Assembly: GCA_900541795.1 (NCBI GenBank)
Contig: UQLC01000002.1
Location: 1 to 64,000, forward strand
DNA: 64,000 nucleotides
Source of the DNA: an uncultured Collinsella sp.
Lineage (GTDB): Bacteria > Actinomycetota > Coriobacteriia > Coriobacteriales > Coriobacteriaceae
Direction of reading: 5' to 3'
Shown piece by piece: positions 9,029-16,605 of this stretch (its first letter is position 1; each line of letters starts with the position of its first letter). A program made the position numbers and the translations under genes. Below the pieces are notes generated by a model. That model was given only the letters and a program-made list of their open reading frames with translations, did no database searches and had not been told where the DNA came from.

Positions 9029-11856
9029 TATAGTTCACCAACTTTCTCGGCGTAGAGGTTGAAGAGATGGGCGACGATCTTCTCCTCGTCCCCACCGAAG
9101 TCGACGCCATAGGCAGCTTCGACAGCAGCGTCGAGCGCCTTATGCGCAGACATAAGCTCGGGAAAGAACGTCTCGTTCTTTGGATCGTACATGTCCGCGA
9201 GCGTCGCACCCTCTTGGGCGTCACGGGCATCGAGCACGGCCTGGGCGCAGCGCTTGACTTCCTCGCGTTGCGATTCCGTTGGGTCAGGCCAGACGAAATT
9301 GTTGTAGTCAATACCAGCTGAATACTGATAATCATCTTTCAGTCTTCCGGTCACGACTCTAACCCATGCATTGTGAAATTGAGACTGCAGTACCCCATAT
9401 TGATAGAGGGTTGCATTTGGGATAAGACGAACTTTATTGCTACAGAAAACTGAGGAGTCAACGAACCCCATTGGAATGTATCGCCTTCGGCTTGATGAAA
9501 CCTCTGGTATCAAGATCGAATCTGTATCCGACAGGATTTCAGTTCCAAAATGCGCAGGACGCTCCGCGGCTTTAACGGTCTGGCTTCTCTTGCTCTTGAG
9601 CCGATACTGGCGCACCGCCTCAACCCTTTCCCTGCATATAGGCAGATTCTTCAGCTCATCCCATTTTGCATTCCCGAGCCACAAACACCAACGTCTTTTG
9701 CCACGTATAAATTCTTGTGATCCAAGCCACTTGTGGAAGAATTTCTTTGCCCCAGGTTCACGCTGCAAGAATTCATTTTTCTGTTCATCTGTAAAGAGAT
9801 AATTGCCGTCGTCTATGGGCTGAGAACCTATGCCCATCTCTGGAACATCTGATATTGGCTTACTCTTGCTGTAGATAAAGACATCTGGAGCATCCTTCAG
9901 ATACGCATTGATGCGATTCATGGAAATCAGTTCTTCGTCAGAATCGGGCGTCGCATGATAGAAGAGCGTCTTGTTTCCTGCCTCACGAGAGAACCCAACG
10001 ATGACGCAAAAGACATGCGCCTTATCTGCTGCCTCGTTGTCCCACCTGAACGTGTTGTGCGCAAAGTCGATGTGGATACCCAGGTCGTGCAGGGGTTTCC
10101 AGAGGTTGGCGACCTGCTCGCCCTGACATATCGAGTTGGTAGAGACCAGGGCACAGCGCGTGCGCTTTCCCCGCGTGAACCTCGCGGCCTTCATGTACCA
10201 GGCCCCGCAGTAGTCGATGTTGCCCGCGTTCTTCGCTCCATCGAAGACCTCAAGGAGCTCTGCCTTCTGCTCCTTGGACTGGTTGCGGGCCCCAAGGAAA
10301 GGCGGATTGCCCACGAGGTACGTGAGGTCATCGGGGAACACCTCGGACCAATCGGTCTTGAGGGCGTTGCCCTCATGGAGGTTGCTGAGGCTCCTGAGCG
10401 GCAGGAAGTCGAAGTCATAGTCGACGTATATCTCCTGCGTCTTTCGGAGCATCTGCTCCTCGGTGATCCAAAGGGCGGTCTTAGCGACCGAGACGGCGAA
10501 GTCGTTTATCTCGATGCCGTACAGCTGGTCCAGGGACACGCGGACAGGGCTGTCCTGCGCAACGACGAGGGATGTCTGCCCCGCGTTGCCGGTCTCCTCG
10601 CTGAGCTCGTCCTCGATGATTCGGTTCTCGATGGTGCGCAGCTGCCGGTACGCCTCGGTAAGGAAGTTGCCCGAGCCGCACGCGGGGTCACCGATGGTGA
10701 TGGAGGCCACCTTGTCGTGTAGCCTCGCCAGGGCCTGCTTGCGCTTGGCAGCTGTCTTCTCGCCCTCGGCCTCGTGCAGTTCATTCCACAGCTCGTCGAG
10801 GAAGAGTGGCCTGAGGCAGCGCTCGATATTCTCGACGCTCGTGTAGTGCATGCCCCCGGCGTGGCGCGTCTCGGGGTTCAGCGTGCCCTCGAACACGCCG
10901 CCGAAGATGACGCCCGAGATCTCGCGCCAGTCAAAGTCCTGGGACGCGTCAGCGATGGCCTCGAGGATCTCCGAGGTCATCTGCGGGACGATGATGGAGG
11001 AGTCGGCGAACAGACCGCCGTTCACGTAGGGGAAGGCCGCGAGGTCCTCGTCCATGTACTCATCCCTCTGCTCTAGGGGCGTGTCGATCGTCTCAAACAA
11101 ATCGACCAGTTTTCGGCGGAGCTTCGCGGGGTCTCCCTCGCAGTACCTGCCGAACGCCTGGTGCGATTGCAGGAGGTCGGCGTCCTCGGCGTAGAGCAGG
11201 AAGATGATTCGGGTGATAAGCACGTTGAGGGAGCGCTGCTCCTCTTGCGCCCGCTCGTCCTTCTCCTCAATGTGGTGGTACTGCTTGGCGAGGGCATCGT
11301 AGAGCCTGGAGACGTAGGCCCCAGCCTCGATGGAAAGCTGCTGCTCCTTGTGCAGGCGGCTCGTCTCGTTGGAGGTCAGGAAGGACAGAAGATACAGGCT
11401 GTCCGGGAACTCTTCGAGGGAGAACTCCTGCACGGTATCCTCGGGCCGCTCGTTGTCGAGGTCGTAAAGGCGAAAGGTCCCGAAGTTGCACGTCATCACC
11501 CAGCGGGGGCGCTCGGAGTACGGCAGGTGCCGCGCGTACCACATGGCCTGCTGGAGCGGCGTCTCCATGCCGCCGTTTCTGGGCTCGGGCTTGTCGAGGT
11601 CGATGCCCCACGACTTCTGCTCGCAGAGGAAGTTGTGGTCGGAGACGAACACGTCGATGCGTCGGCCTCTCACCTTGCGCTCAAAGTCGACGAAGCTGTC
11701 TATGGTGTTGGACGGGATACCCAGGACATTGATGAGCAAGTCGACCCAAAACTTCTGCGTGTCCTGCTGCTCATTGTTGGAGCCCGCGGGGATGGCGCTG
11801 AGGCGCTTCTTCCACCGCTTTACGAACTCCTTTGCCTCTTTCTTGCTGGCAGGCAT
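9028..11856 (-). CDS. MmeI/type IIL-like restriction-modification enzyme
   Basis: 942-aa single-chain nuclease and N6-adenine methyltransferase. The N-terminal nuclease shows a PD-(D/E)xK core: Asp68, then Glu79-x-Lys81 in LCEQK, close to the spacing in MmeI. A helical connector follows (about 150-380). The SAM-binding motif I is GDPACGSGNFL (about 389-399) and the catalytic motif IV is NPPF (517-520). The C-terminal ~250 residues should be the target-recognition domain. I chose ATG 11856 because AGGAGGT lies 5 nt upstream; an in-frame start 54 bp earlier lacks this. It is the first gene of a pair with DUF262. It could also work as a methylase-only defence enzyme like YeeA. Confidence 0.85.
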   Translation of the reverse strand: MPASKKEAKEFVKRWKKRLSAIPAGSNNEQQDTQKFWVDLLINVLGIPSNTIDSFVDFERKVRGRRIDVFVSDHNFLCEQKSWGIDLDKPEPRNGGMETPLQQAMWYARHLPYSERPRWVMTCNFGTFRLYDLDNERPEDTVQEFSLEEFPDSLYLLSFLTSNETSRLHKEQQLSIEAGAYVSRLYDALAKQYHHIEEKDERAQEEQRSLNVLITRIIFLLYAEDADLLQSHQAFGRYCEGDPAKLRRKLVDLFETIDTPLEQRDEYMDEDLAAFPYVNGGLFADSSIIVPQMTSEILEAIADASQDFDWREISGVIFGGVFEGTLNPETRHAGGMHYTSVENIERCLRPLFLDELWNELHEAEGEKTAAKRKQALARLHDKVASITIGDPACGSGNFLTEAYRQLRTIENRIIEDELSEETGNAGQTSLVVAQDSPVRVSLDQLYGIEINDFAVSVAKTALWITEEQMLRKTQEIYVDYDFDFLPLRSLSNLHEGNALKTDWSEVFPDDLTYLVGNPPFLGARNQSKEQKAELLEVFDGAKNAGNIDYCGAWYMKAARFTRGKRTRCALVSTNSICQGEQVANLWKPLHDLGIHIDFAHNTFRWDNEAADKAHVFCVIVGFSREAGNKTLFYHATPDSDEELISMNRINAYLKDAPDVFIYSKSKPISDVPEMGIGSQPIDDGNYLFTDEQKNEFLQREPGAKKFFHKWLGSQEFIRGKRRWCLWLGNAKWDELKNLPICRERVEAVRQYRLKSKRSQTVKAAERPAHFGTEILSDTDSILIPEVSSSRRRYIPMGFVDSSVFCSNKVRLIPNATLYQYGVLQSQFHNAWVRVVTGRLKDDYQYSAGIDYNNFVWPDPTESQREEVKRCAQAVLDARDAQEGATLADMYDPKNETFFPELMSAHKALDAAVEAAYGVDFGGDEEKIVAHLFNLYAEKVGEL

Positions 11857-11926
11857 ACCGGACCTCCTGCGTCGTTGTCTCTTGCGGACCATTTTAAGGG
11901 GTAAGGGCAACCTTGCGGATAGAGGG

Positions 11927-12002
11927 GCGAGTTTTCAACGGTCCCCGGTGTCGGAGGGTCCCCAGTAAAACCCGGAGACGCCGGGGACTGTTGGAAACTC
12001 GC
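11927..12002. repeat. Structured repeat unit 1 upstream of the defence operon
   Basis: 76-bp imperfect palindrome: outer arms gcgagttttcaac / gttggaaactcgc, middle stem gtccccgg / ccggggac, and a central part starting cggaggg. It lies about 70 bp upstream of the methylase start and shares outer arms and the cggaggg core with unit 2. Confidence 0.7.
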
Positions 12003-12025
12003 CCGCTCACGACAACATCGACCTA

Positions 12026-12093
12026 GGTTTTCAACGCTTTCCATAGCCGGAGGGCTTCTATAAGCCCGTAAGCTGTGGAAAGGGTTGGAAACC
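12026..12093. repeat. Structured repeat unit 2 upstream of the defence operon
   Basis: 68-bp imperfect palindrome homologous to unit 1: outer arms ggttttcaac / gttggaaacc, a middle stem with different bases but kept pairing (gctttcca / tggaaagg), and an inner hairpin gggctt-ctat-aagccc after a shared cggaggg. Only 23 bp separate the two units. Confidence 0.7.
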
Positions 12094-12124
12094 GAATATT
12101 GGGCTTAGACCTCCACAAAAAATC

Positions 12125-12146
12125 TTTCTACCCAATTTCTACCCAA
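12125..12146. other. Tandem 11-bp repeats, candidate integrase arm-type sites
   Basis: tttctacccaa occurs twice back to back, about 70 bp from the tRNA-Arg 3' end, where the element border is expected. Arm-type sites of tyrosine integrases are often short direct repeats next to the core. Function is inferred from position. Confidence 0.5.
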
Positions 12147-12177
12147 ATGCCGCTAATAAGACCCTTATACAAGAAGA

Positions 12178-12207
12178 CAGGCCAGACGTTTTATAGCGTC
12201 TGACCTG
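12178..12207 (-). terminator. Hairpin downstream of tRNA-Arg
   Basis: caggccagacg / cgtctgacctg forms an 11-bp stem with one mismatch just beyond the tRNA 3' end. It probably terminates the tRNA transcript. It may belong to the chromosome or have arrived with the element. Confidence 0.55.
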
Positions 12208-12217
12208 CAATTTCTTC

Positions 12218-12293
12218 TGGTGCCCCCGGCGCGATTCGAACGCGCGACACCCGCTTTAGGAGAGCGGTGCTCTATCCCCTGAGCTACGGAGGC
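12218..12293 (-). tRNA. tRNA-Arg (anticodon CCT)
   Basis: A 76-nt cloverleaf on the minus strand. The acceptor stem gcctccg pairs with cgggggc and CCA is encoded. The anticodon stem ccgct/agcgg carries the loop ctcctaa, giving anticodon CCT, and the T-arm has gttcgaatc. Its 3' end faces the mobile element, as expected for an integration target of a tyrosine recombinase. Confidence 0.95.
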
Positions 12294-12460
12294 ATGTTGT
12301 ACTAGTGTAGCAGATTTACCCCTTTGCCATGTAGCGCATGGCCACTCATCGAGAAGGCTCTATAGCGAATAGTTTCCGAGGGCAATCCTCAATATCGGAA
12401 AGAATAACCCGGAATAACGCGAAATAATGGGACAAGCTTTCCCAACTGGCCCTCAAAAGG

Positions 12461-12503
12461 AAAATGCATCCCGGAATGAGAACAAATTCCGGGATGCATT
12501 TTC
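12461..12503 (-). terminator. Terminator of the mannose PTS operon
   Basis: Perfect 17-bp stem aaaatgcatcccggaat / attccgggatgcatttt with an 8-9 nt loop, just downstream of the ManO gene. The A/T flanks give a U-run on either strand. Confidence 0.88.
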
Positions 12504-12522
12504 CGCCATCTATCGCCAACGA

Positions 12523-12921
12523 TTAGCTGTCTCTGTGGAAAAGGCTCTTGATGGCAGCGGGGATGCTCTTGGCGCCCTTGGTCGTTACGTCGATAAAATC
12601 GGGCGAACGCACGAGCTTATTCTCGTCGACGTACTTGCGGACCGCGCGAAGCGTCTCTTTGTCGTCGCGCGTCGAAAACGTAAAGTGACCGTTGTCCTTG
12701 GTGAAGATGGCAAAACGCGTAATCTTCTTGGTGCCGCGCAAAACCTCGGCGGCAATATAGTCGACCTCGTCCCACGGGATTTGAATATAATCCTCGGGAT
12801 TGCGCTCGTTATAGTACTCAAACGCCTTATTGCCCACCATCACGTTACCGTGGCTGGTAAGCCCCATCAGGCAGGTTGCCGGCGTTGCCAGATCGACCGT
12901 GCTGTTCTGAGATTGCGCCAT
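12523..12921 (-). CDS. manO: DUF956 family protein (ManO-like)
   Basis: 132-aa cytoplasmic protein matching DUF956, a family found almost only with mannose-family PTS operons and thought to regulate them. Recognisable parts are the N-terminal TCLMGLTSHGNVMVGNKAFE and the middle PWDEVDYIAAEV. The start chosen is the ATG at 12921, with GGAGGG about 10 nt upstream; an in-frame TTG 18 bp earlier overlaps that ribosome site. It follows IID by about 120 bp and lies before the operon terminator. Confidence 0.85.
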   Translation of the reverse strand: MAQSQNSTVDLATPATCLMGLTSHGNVMVGNKAFEYYNERNPEDYIQIPWDEVDYIAAEVLRGTKKITRFAIFTKDNGHFTFSTRDDKETLRAVRKYVDENKLVRSPDFIDVTTKGAKSIPAAIKSLFHRDS

Positions 12922-13041
12922 ACGCGCCTCGCCCTCCAATTAAAACAATCGGACCGCATCCAGTGTACCCACCGGGTGCGGTCCGTTTCAATGGCTCAAA
13001 AGCCCTTACCTAGCAACTCTCGGTCTTAAGCCGAAGCGTGC

Positions 13042-13962
13042 TTACATGAAGCCGCAGAAGCGACCGATGATGCCGACGGCGAAGAGAGCCAGGATGATGA
13101 CGATCGGGCTAACCTTCTTCTTGAGGAGCTTGCAGACCAGCAGGGTCAGGCACACGGCGGCAAGGCCGGGGATGAGCTGATCGAGATTACCCTGGAGCGT
13201 GGTGACCTTCATCTGATCAAGGGCGGTAGCACCGACGGAGTTGTACATCGTCAGCGCTTCCTTGATACCCTCGGAACCGGAAGGCAGGCTAGCCCAGTCG
13301 ATAAAGGCGCCAGCAGACTGCTTGACCGTGGAGACGATCGGGGTGAAGGAAATGGACACCCAGCGCTCGACCAGGGCGCCGATGATGAACATACCCAGGA
13401 TGGAAGCGCCCTCGGTGACCTTGCCCATCAGACCGCCGGAGAGGTCCTTGGCGATAGAGGAGCCGACCTTGTAGCCAAACTCCTGCGTGTACCACAGGAA
13501 AGCGTAACGGATGATGTTCCACGCGAAGAAGAACAGCAACGGACCGACGATGCTGCCGGACATGGCCAGGGAAGCGCCCAGAGCGCCCAGAATCGGGCGA
13601 AGGGTGAACCAGAAGACGGGGTCACCGACGCCGGCGAGCGGGCCCATCATACCGACCTTGACGCCCTGGATGGCGACGTCATCGATCGGAGCACCGTTGG
13701 CGCGCTCCTCCTCGAGGGCGAGGGTAACGCCAATGACGGGGGCGGAAACATAGGGGTGGGTGTTATAGAACTCCAGGTGGCGCTTAAGCGCGGCAATCTG
13801 GTCATCCTTGCTGGTGTAGAGCTTCTTGATCGCAGGGATCATTGCGAAGCACCAGCCGCCGTTCTGCATACGCTCGTAGTTCCACGAGCCCTGAAGGAAC
13901 TGATGACGGAAGCAAACCTTCTTACGGTCAGCCTTGGTGAGCTGAATCTTGTTCTCTGCCAT
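13042..13962 (-). CDS. manZ: PTS mannose family transporter subunit IID
   Basis: 306-aa membrane component of a mannose-type phosphotransferase system; with IIC it forms the sugar channel. The N-terminal soluble part has FRHQFLQGSWNYERMQNGG and GVKVGMMGPLAGVGDPVFW, both typical of IID. Hydrophobic segments follow near residues 130-155 and at the C-terminus (about 255-306). ATG 13962 is chosen over an upstream GTG that would sit on the Shine-Dalgarno sequence. It follows IIC by 16 nt. Confidence 0.95.
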   Translation of the reverse strand: MAENKIQLTKADRKKVCFRHQFLQGSWNYERMQNGGWCFAMIPAIKKLYTSKDDQIAALKRHLEFYNTHPYVSAPVIGVTLALEEERANGAPIDDVAIQGVKVGMMGPLAGVGDPVFWFTLRPILGALGASLAMSGSIVGPLLFFFAWNIIRYAFLWYTQEFGYKVGSSIAKDLSGGLMGKVTEGASILGMFIIGALVERWVSISFTPIVSTVKQSAGAFIDWASLPSGSEGIKEALTMYNSVGATALDQMKVTTLQGNLDQLIPGLAAVCLTLLVCKLLKKKVSPIVIILALFAVGIIGRFCGFM

Positions 13963-13978
13963 ATGTATCACTCCCCTC

Positions 13979-14797
13979 CTACTCGTAATCGTTCAGAATG
14001 TCGCCGAGCGGGTCGCCGGAGCCACCGCCCGTGCCGCCACCCTGCTTGGCCAGATCCTTAAGGCCAAGGTAGATGAGGGCAAGGGAGATGCCGATGAGGC
14101 CAAGGGCGATCAGCGTGAGCTGAGGGATGGCAGCAAGGACAAAGCCGAGGATGAAGAACGGCCAGGTCTCCTTGGTGGCCATCATGTTGATGACCATGGC
14201 GTAACCGACGGAAGCGACCATGCCGCCGCCGACGGCCATGCCGCCGGACAGCCAGTCGGGCATAGCGTTAAGCGCGTTGGTAACAGCCTCGGCCGGGATA
14301 ACGCACAGAAGTACTGCCGGGATGGCGATACGAAGGCCCTGCATGAGGATGGCAGCGTACTGCCAGCGCTCGATGCCGGAGAAGTCGCCCTTCTCGGCGC
14401 AACCGTCCATGGCGTGAGCGATAGCGGTAGCAATGGTACGGCAGATCATGGTCAGGAACAGACCAGCGACCGACAGCGGGACGGCGACGGCGATGGCCGC
14501 GGTAACGGCCTTGGCCGAATCAGTGGCGCCACCGTTGAGGGCGAGCACCATGATGATCGAAGAAGCGACCGAGGCCAGAGCGGCGTCAGGCGCGACGGCG
14601 GCGCCGACGTTAGCCCAGCCAAGGGCCATCATCTGGAGCGAACCGCCCAGGAGGATGCCCTCCTGAAGGTGACCGGTTACGAGACCGATAAGCGTGCATG
14701 CCACGAGCGGCTGATGGAACTGGAACTCATCCAGAATGCCTTCCATACCGGCAAGCAACGCGACAATCGCAACAAGCAGAATAGTGATTGCAGACAT
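13979..14797 (-). CDS. manY: PTS mannose/sorbose family transporter subunit IIC
   Basis: 272-aa polytopic membrane protein with six to seven hydrophobic stretches. The N-terminus (ITILLVAIVALLAGMEGI) and the segment GHLQEGILLGGSLQMMALGW match the EII-Sor/ManY family. It forms the translocation pathway with IID. AAGGAGGG precedes the ATG at 14797. It lies 18 nt after IIAB in one operon. Confidence 0.95.
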   Translation of the reverse strand: MSAITILLVAIVALLAGMEGILDEFQFHQPLVACTLIGLVTGHLQEGILLGGSLQMMALGWANVGAAVAPDAALASVASSIIMVLALNGGATDSAKAVTAAIAVAVPLSVAGLFLTMICRTIATAIAHAMDGCAEKGDFSGIERWQYAAILMQGLRIAIPAVLLCVIPAEAVTNALNAMPDWLSGGMAVGGGMVASVGYAMVINMMATKETWPFFILGFVLAAIPQLTLIALGLIGISLALIYLGLKDLAKQGGGTGGGSGDPLGDILNDYE

Positions 14798-14815
14798 GTA
14801 TCGGACCCTCCTTTA

Positions 14816-15805
14816 CTATGCTTGAGCGGCCAGTTCGGCCTTAGCTTTCTTCAACATGGCGTCGAGATCCTCGGAGGCATCCGAAGGAACCTTGCGGACC
14901 TCGAACTTGACGCCCTTGGCCTTGAGGGCCTCGAGGGTCTTAACGTCGTCATCGCCCATAGCGACGGCGTTGGTGACGACGACCTTGCCCTTGGAGTGAG
15001 CCATGGAACCGATGTTGACTTCCTTGATGTCGACGCCGGCCTCGATGGCCTTGAGCAGATCCTGCGGGTTCTCGAAGAGCAGCATGGCCTTGGTGTCACC
15101 AAAACGCGTGTCCTTGACGACCTCGGCCATCTTCTTGATAGGCACGACGTTGGCATGGACTCCCGGAGGGGCAGCCTGCTCGATCATGGTCTTGCGGAGC
15201 TCGTCGTGAGCAACGCCGTCGGAAACCACGATGATGCGGTTGGGGTTGATCTGCTTGGTCCACGTGGTGGCCACCTGACCATGCAGCAGACGGGTGTCGA
15301 TACGGACGTGGGCAATCTTGATGTGCCCGTCGCCGATGACCGTTCCCGGAGGGATGGCGCCTGCAGGAGCAGCGGCGGCCGTAGCCGGCTTCTTCTCCTC
15401 GGGCTCCAGAGACTCGGGCTTGACGCGCACGCCAGCCTTAGCCTCAGTCACGAGATGTTTTGCGATCGCATGTGCAGTGTTCTTTGCATCAAAGCGCTGC
15501 GAATATGCCTCGATGAGCATAGGCAGGTTGACACCGGTGACGATAGCCCAGGAATCATGGCCCTCGATGAGCCCGCTAATCTGGTTGAACGGCGTGCCGC
15601 CCCACAGATCAACGAGGAAGAGCACCTGCTCCTGGTCCTCGAAGGAAGCGATTGCTTCCTCGACCTTAGCACGGAAGTCGTCGGGGCCCATGCTCGGCTC
15701 GAGCGAGACCACGGCCACAGACGGCTGATCGCCAAAGACCATCGAGCCCGTCTGCTTGATTCCAGCTGCCAAGTCCCCGTGGCTAGCAAGAACAATACTT
15801 ACCAT
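14816..15805 (-). CDS. manX: PTS mannose family IIAB component
   Basis: 329-aa cytoplasmic phosphotransfer protein. IIA occupies residues 1-125, with phosphorylated His9 in VLASHGDLAAG. An Ala/Pro/Glu-rich linker spans about 126-158. IIB occupies about 160-329, with His175 in IDTRLLHGQVATTW. It passes phosphate from HPr through IIA and IIB to the sugar bound by IIC/IID. ATG 15805 has AGGAGG 7 nt upstream. It is first in the operon IIAB-IIC-IID-ManO. Confidence 0.95.
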   Translation of the reverse strand: MVSIVLASHGDLAAGIKQTGSMVFGDQPSVAVVSLEPSMGPDDFRAKVEEAIASFEDQEQVLFLVDLWGGTPFNQISGLIEGHDSWAIVTGVNLPMLIEAYSQRFDAKNTAHAIAKHLVTEAKAGVRVKPESLEPEEKKPATAAAAPAGAIPPGTVIGDGHIKIAHVRIDTRLLHGQVATTWTKQINPNRIIVVSDGVAHDELRKTMIEQAAPPGVHANVVPIKKMAEVVKDTRFGDTKAMLLFENPQDLLKAIEAGVDIKEVNIGSMAHSKGKVVVTNAVAMGDDDVKTLEALKAKGVKFEVRKVPSDASEDLDAMLKKAKAELAAQA

Positions 15806-16142
15806 CACATAACCTCCTTTTTGTCTACGTAATTCCTACACGACATGAAAGGAGTATACCTGTTTGGTTTGTGGAATTATAGCTAAATTCGCAAATGGTT
15901 GGATTATTTGTTTAAACGTCTAAGTTTGTTACAAATTGATTACATTGCTGGCTTATAGCTCATTGCCTGCTAAAACGTGATTTGCTGATTGTTTTCAAAG
16001 ACATATAAAGGTGCATCGTTCGTTAAGACCGCTTTTAGGTGAATCCCAATGCGTCTGCGTGCCACCATTTTGTTTAAACAGACATGACTTGACTAACCGA
16101 AGCAAATATGTTTAGAACTCTAGCCCATGTAGACATTAGATG
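15806..16142. promoter_or_regulatory. AT-rich promoter region of the mannose PTS operon
   Basis: 337 bp without a gene, clearly richer in A+T than its surroundings. On the minus strand a TATAAT (plus 15876-15881) lies about 70 bp before the manX start; no good -35 is seen at 17 bp. The octamer gtttaaac occurs twice (about 15911 and 16072) and might mark regulator binding. I saw no clear riboswitch. Confidence 0.45.
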
Positions 16143-16571
16143 TTAGGCGATGTGGAGAGGGTTGGCGGCGTCGACGGCATCGGGGGCGTCGGAGAGGCCG
16201 TCAGGAGCAGCGTCTGCCGGGTCCTCGTCGGGGGTCTCGATCTGTTTGATCATGACCTCCTGGCCCTGCAGCAGGTATGTTTCGCCGCTACCGCAATGGG
16301 GGCAGGTCTTGCCGTGCTCGACCGTCGCGTAGTCGCGACCGCATGCCGCGCAATGCGTCACGGCCTCGACGGGCTCCACAATAAGCTCCGCGCCCAGCGT
16401 GATAGGCTTTTTATCTGCCGCCCAGCGCCAAGCGTCGAGCAGCAAGTCGGGAACGACGCCCGAGACCTCGCCCAGCAGCAGCGTGACGCTCGAAACGCGA
16501 CGCACGCCATTGGCGCGCGCCACGTTCTCGACATCGCGAATGATGTGATAGACGATTCCGAGCTCGTGCAC
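16143..16571 (-). CDS. hypA: Hydrogenase/urease nickel incorporation protein HypA
   Basis: 142-aa nickel metallochaperone for [NiFe] hydrogenase maturation. It begins MHELG, whose His2 is the nickel ligand; the start is GTG. Two CxxC pairs, CAACG and CPHCG, form the zinc site (about 73-95). A C-terminal tail of about 27 residues rich in Asp, Pro and Ala makes it longer than the usual ~115 aa. It starts 34 nt after the iron-sulfur flavoprotein gene, so both are probably co-transcribed, and it is separate from hypF/C/D/E at 48-53 kb. Confidence 0.93.
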   Translation of the reverse strand: MHELGIVYHIIRDVENVARANGVRRVSSVTLLLGEVSGVVPDLLLDAWRWAADKKPITLGAELIVEPVEAVTHCAACGRDYATVEHGKTCPHCGSGETYLLQGQEVMIKQIETPDEDPADAAPDGLSDAPDAVDAANPLHIA

Positions 16572-16605
16572 TTTTAATTCCTTCCGCCGTTCCCGTTATG
16601 GCTAC

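Noticed and set aside
11927..12093. CRISPR array
   Set aside because: Only two units with internal palindromy and no constant repeat with unique spacers; no cas genes.
12293..12460. A second tRNA or other RNA gene next to tRNA-Arg
   Set aside because: No cloverleaf or known RNA signature in this stretch.
13949..15832. Long plus-strand ORF (627 codons) over the mannose PTS genes
   Set aside because: It is antisense to manX, manY and manZ, whose protein families are clear; the product is His/Asp/Gly-rich as expected from antisense of GC-rich genes.
16036..16065. Possible sigma-54 promoter (TGGCAC ... GC) before the mannose PTS operon
   Set aside because: The spacing is one base short, the -12 element is poor, and no sigma-54 activator gene is adjacent.
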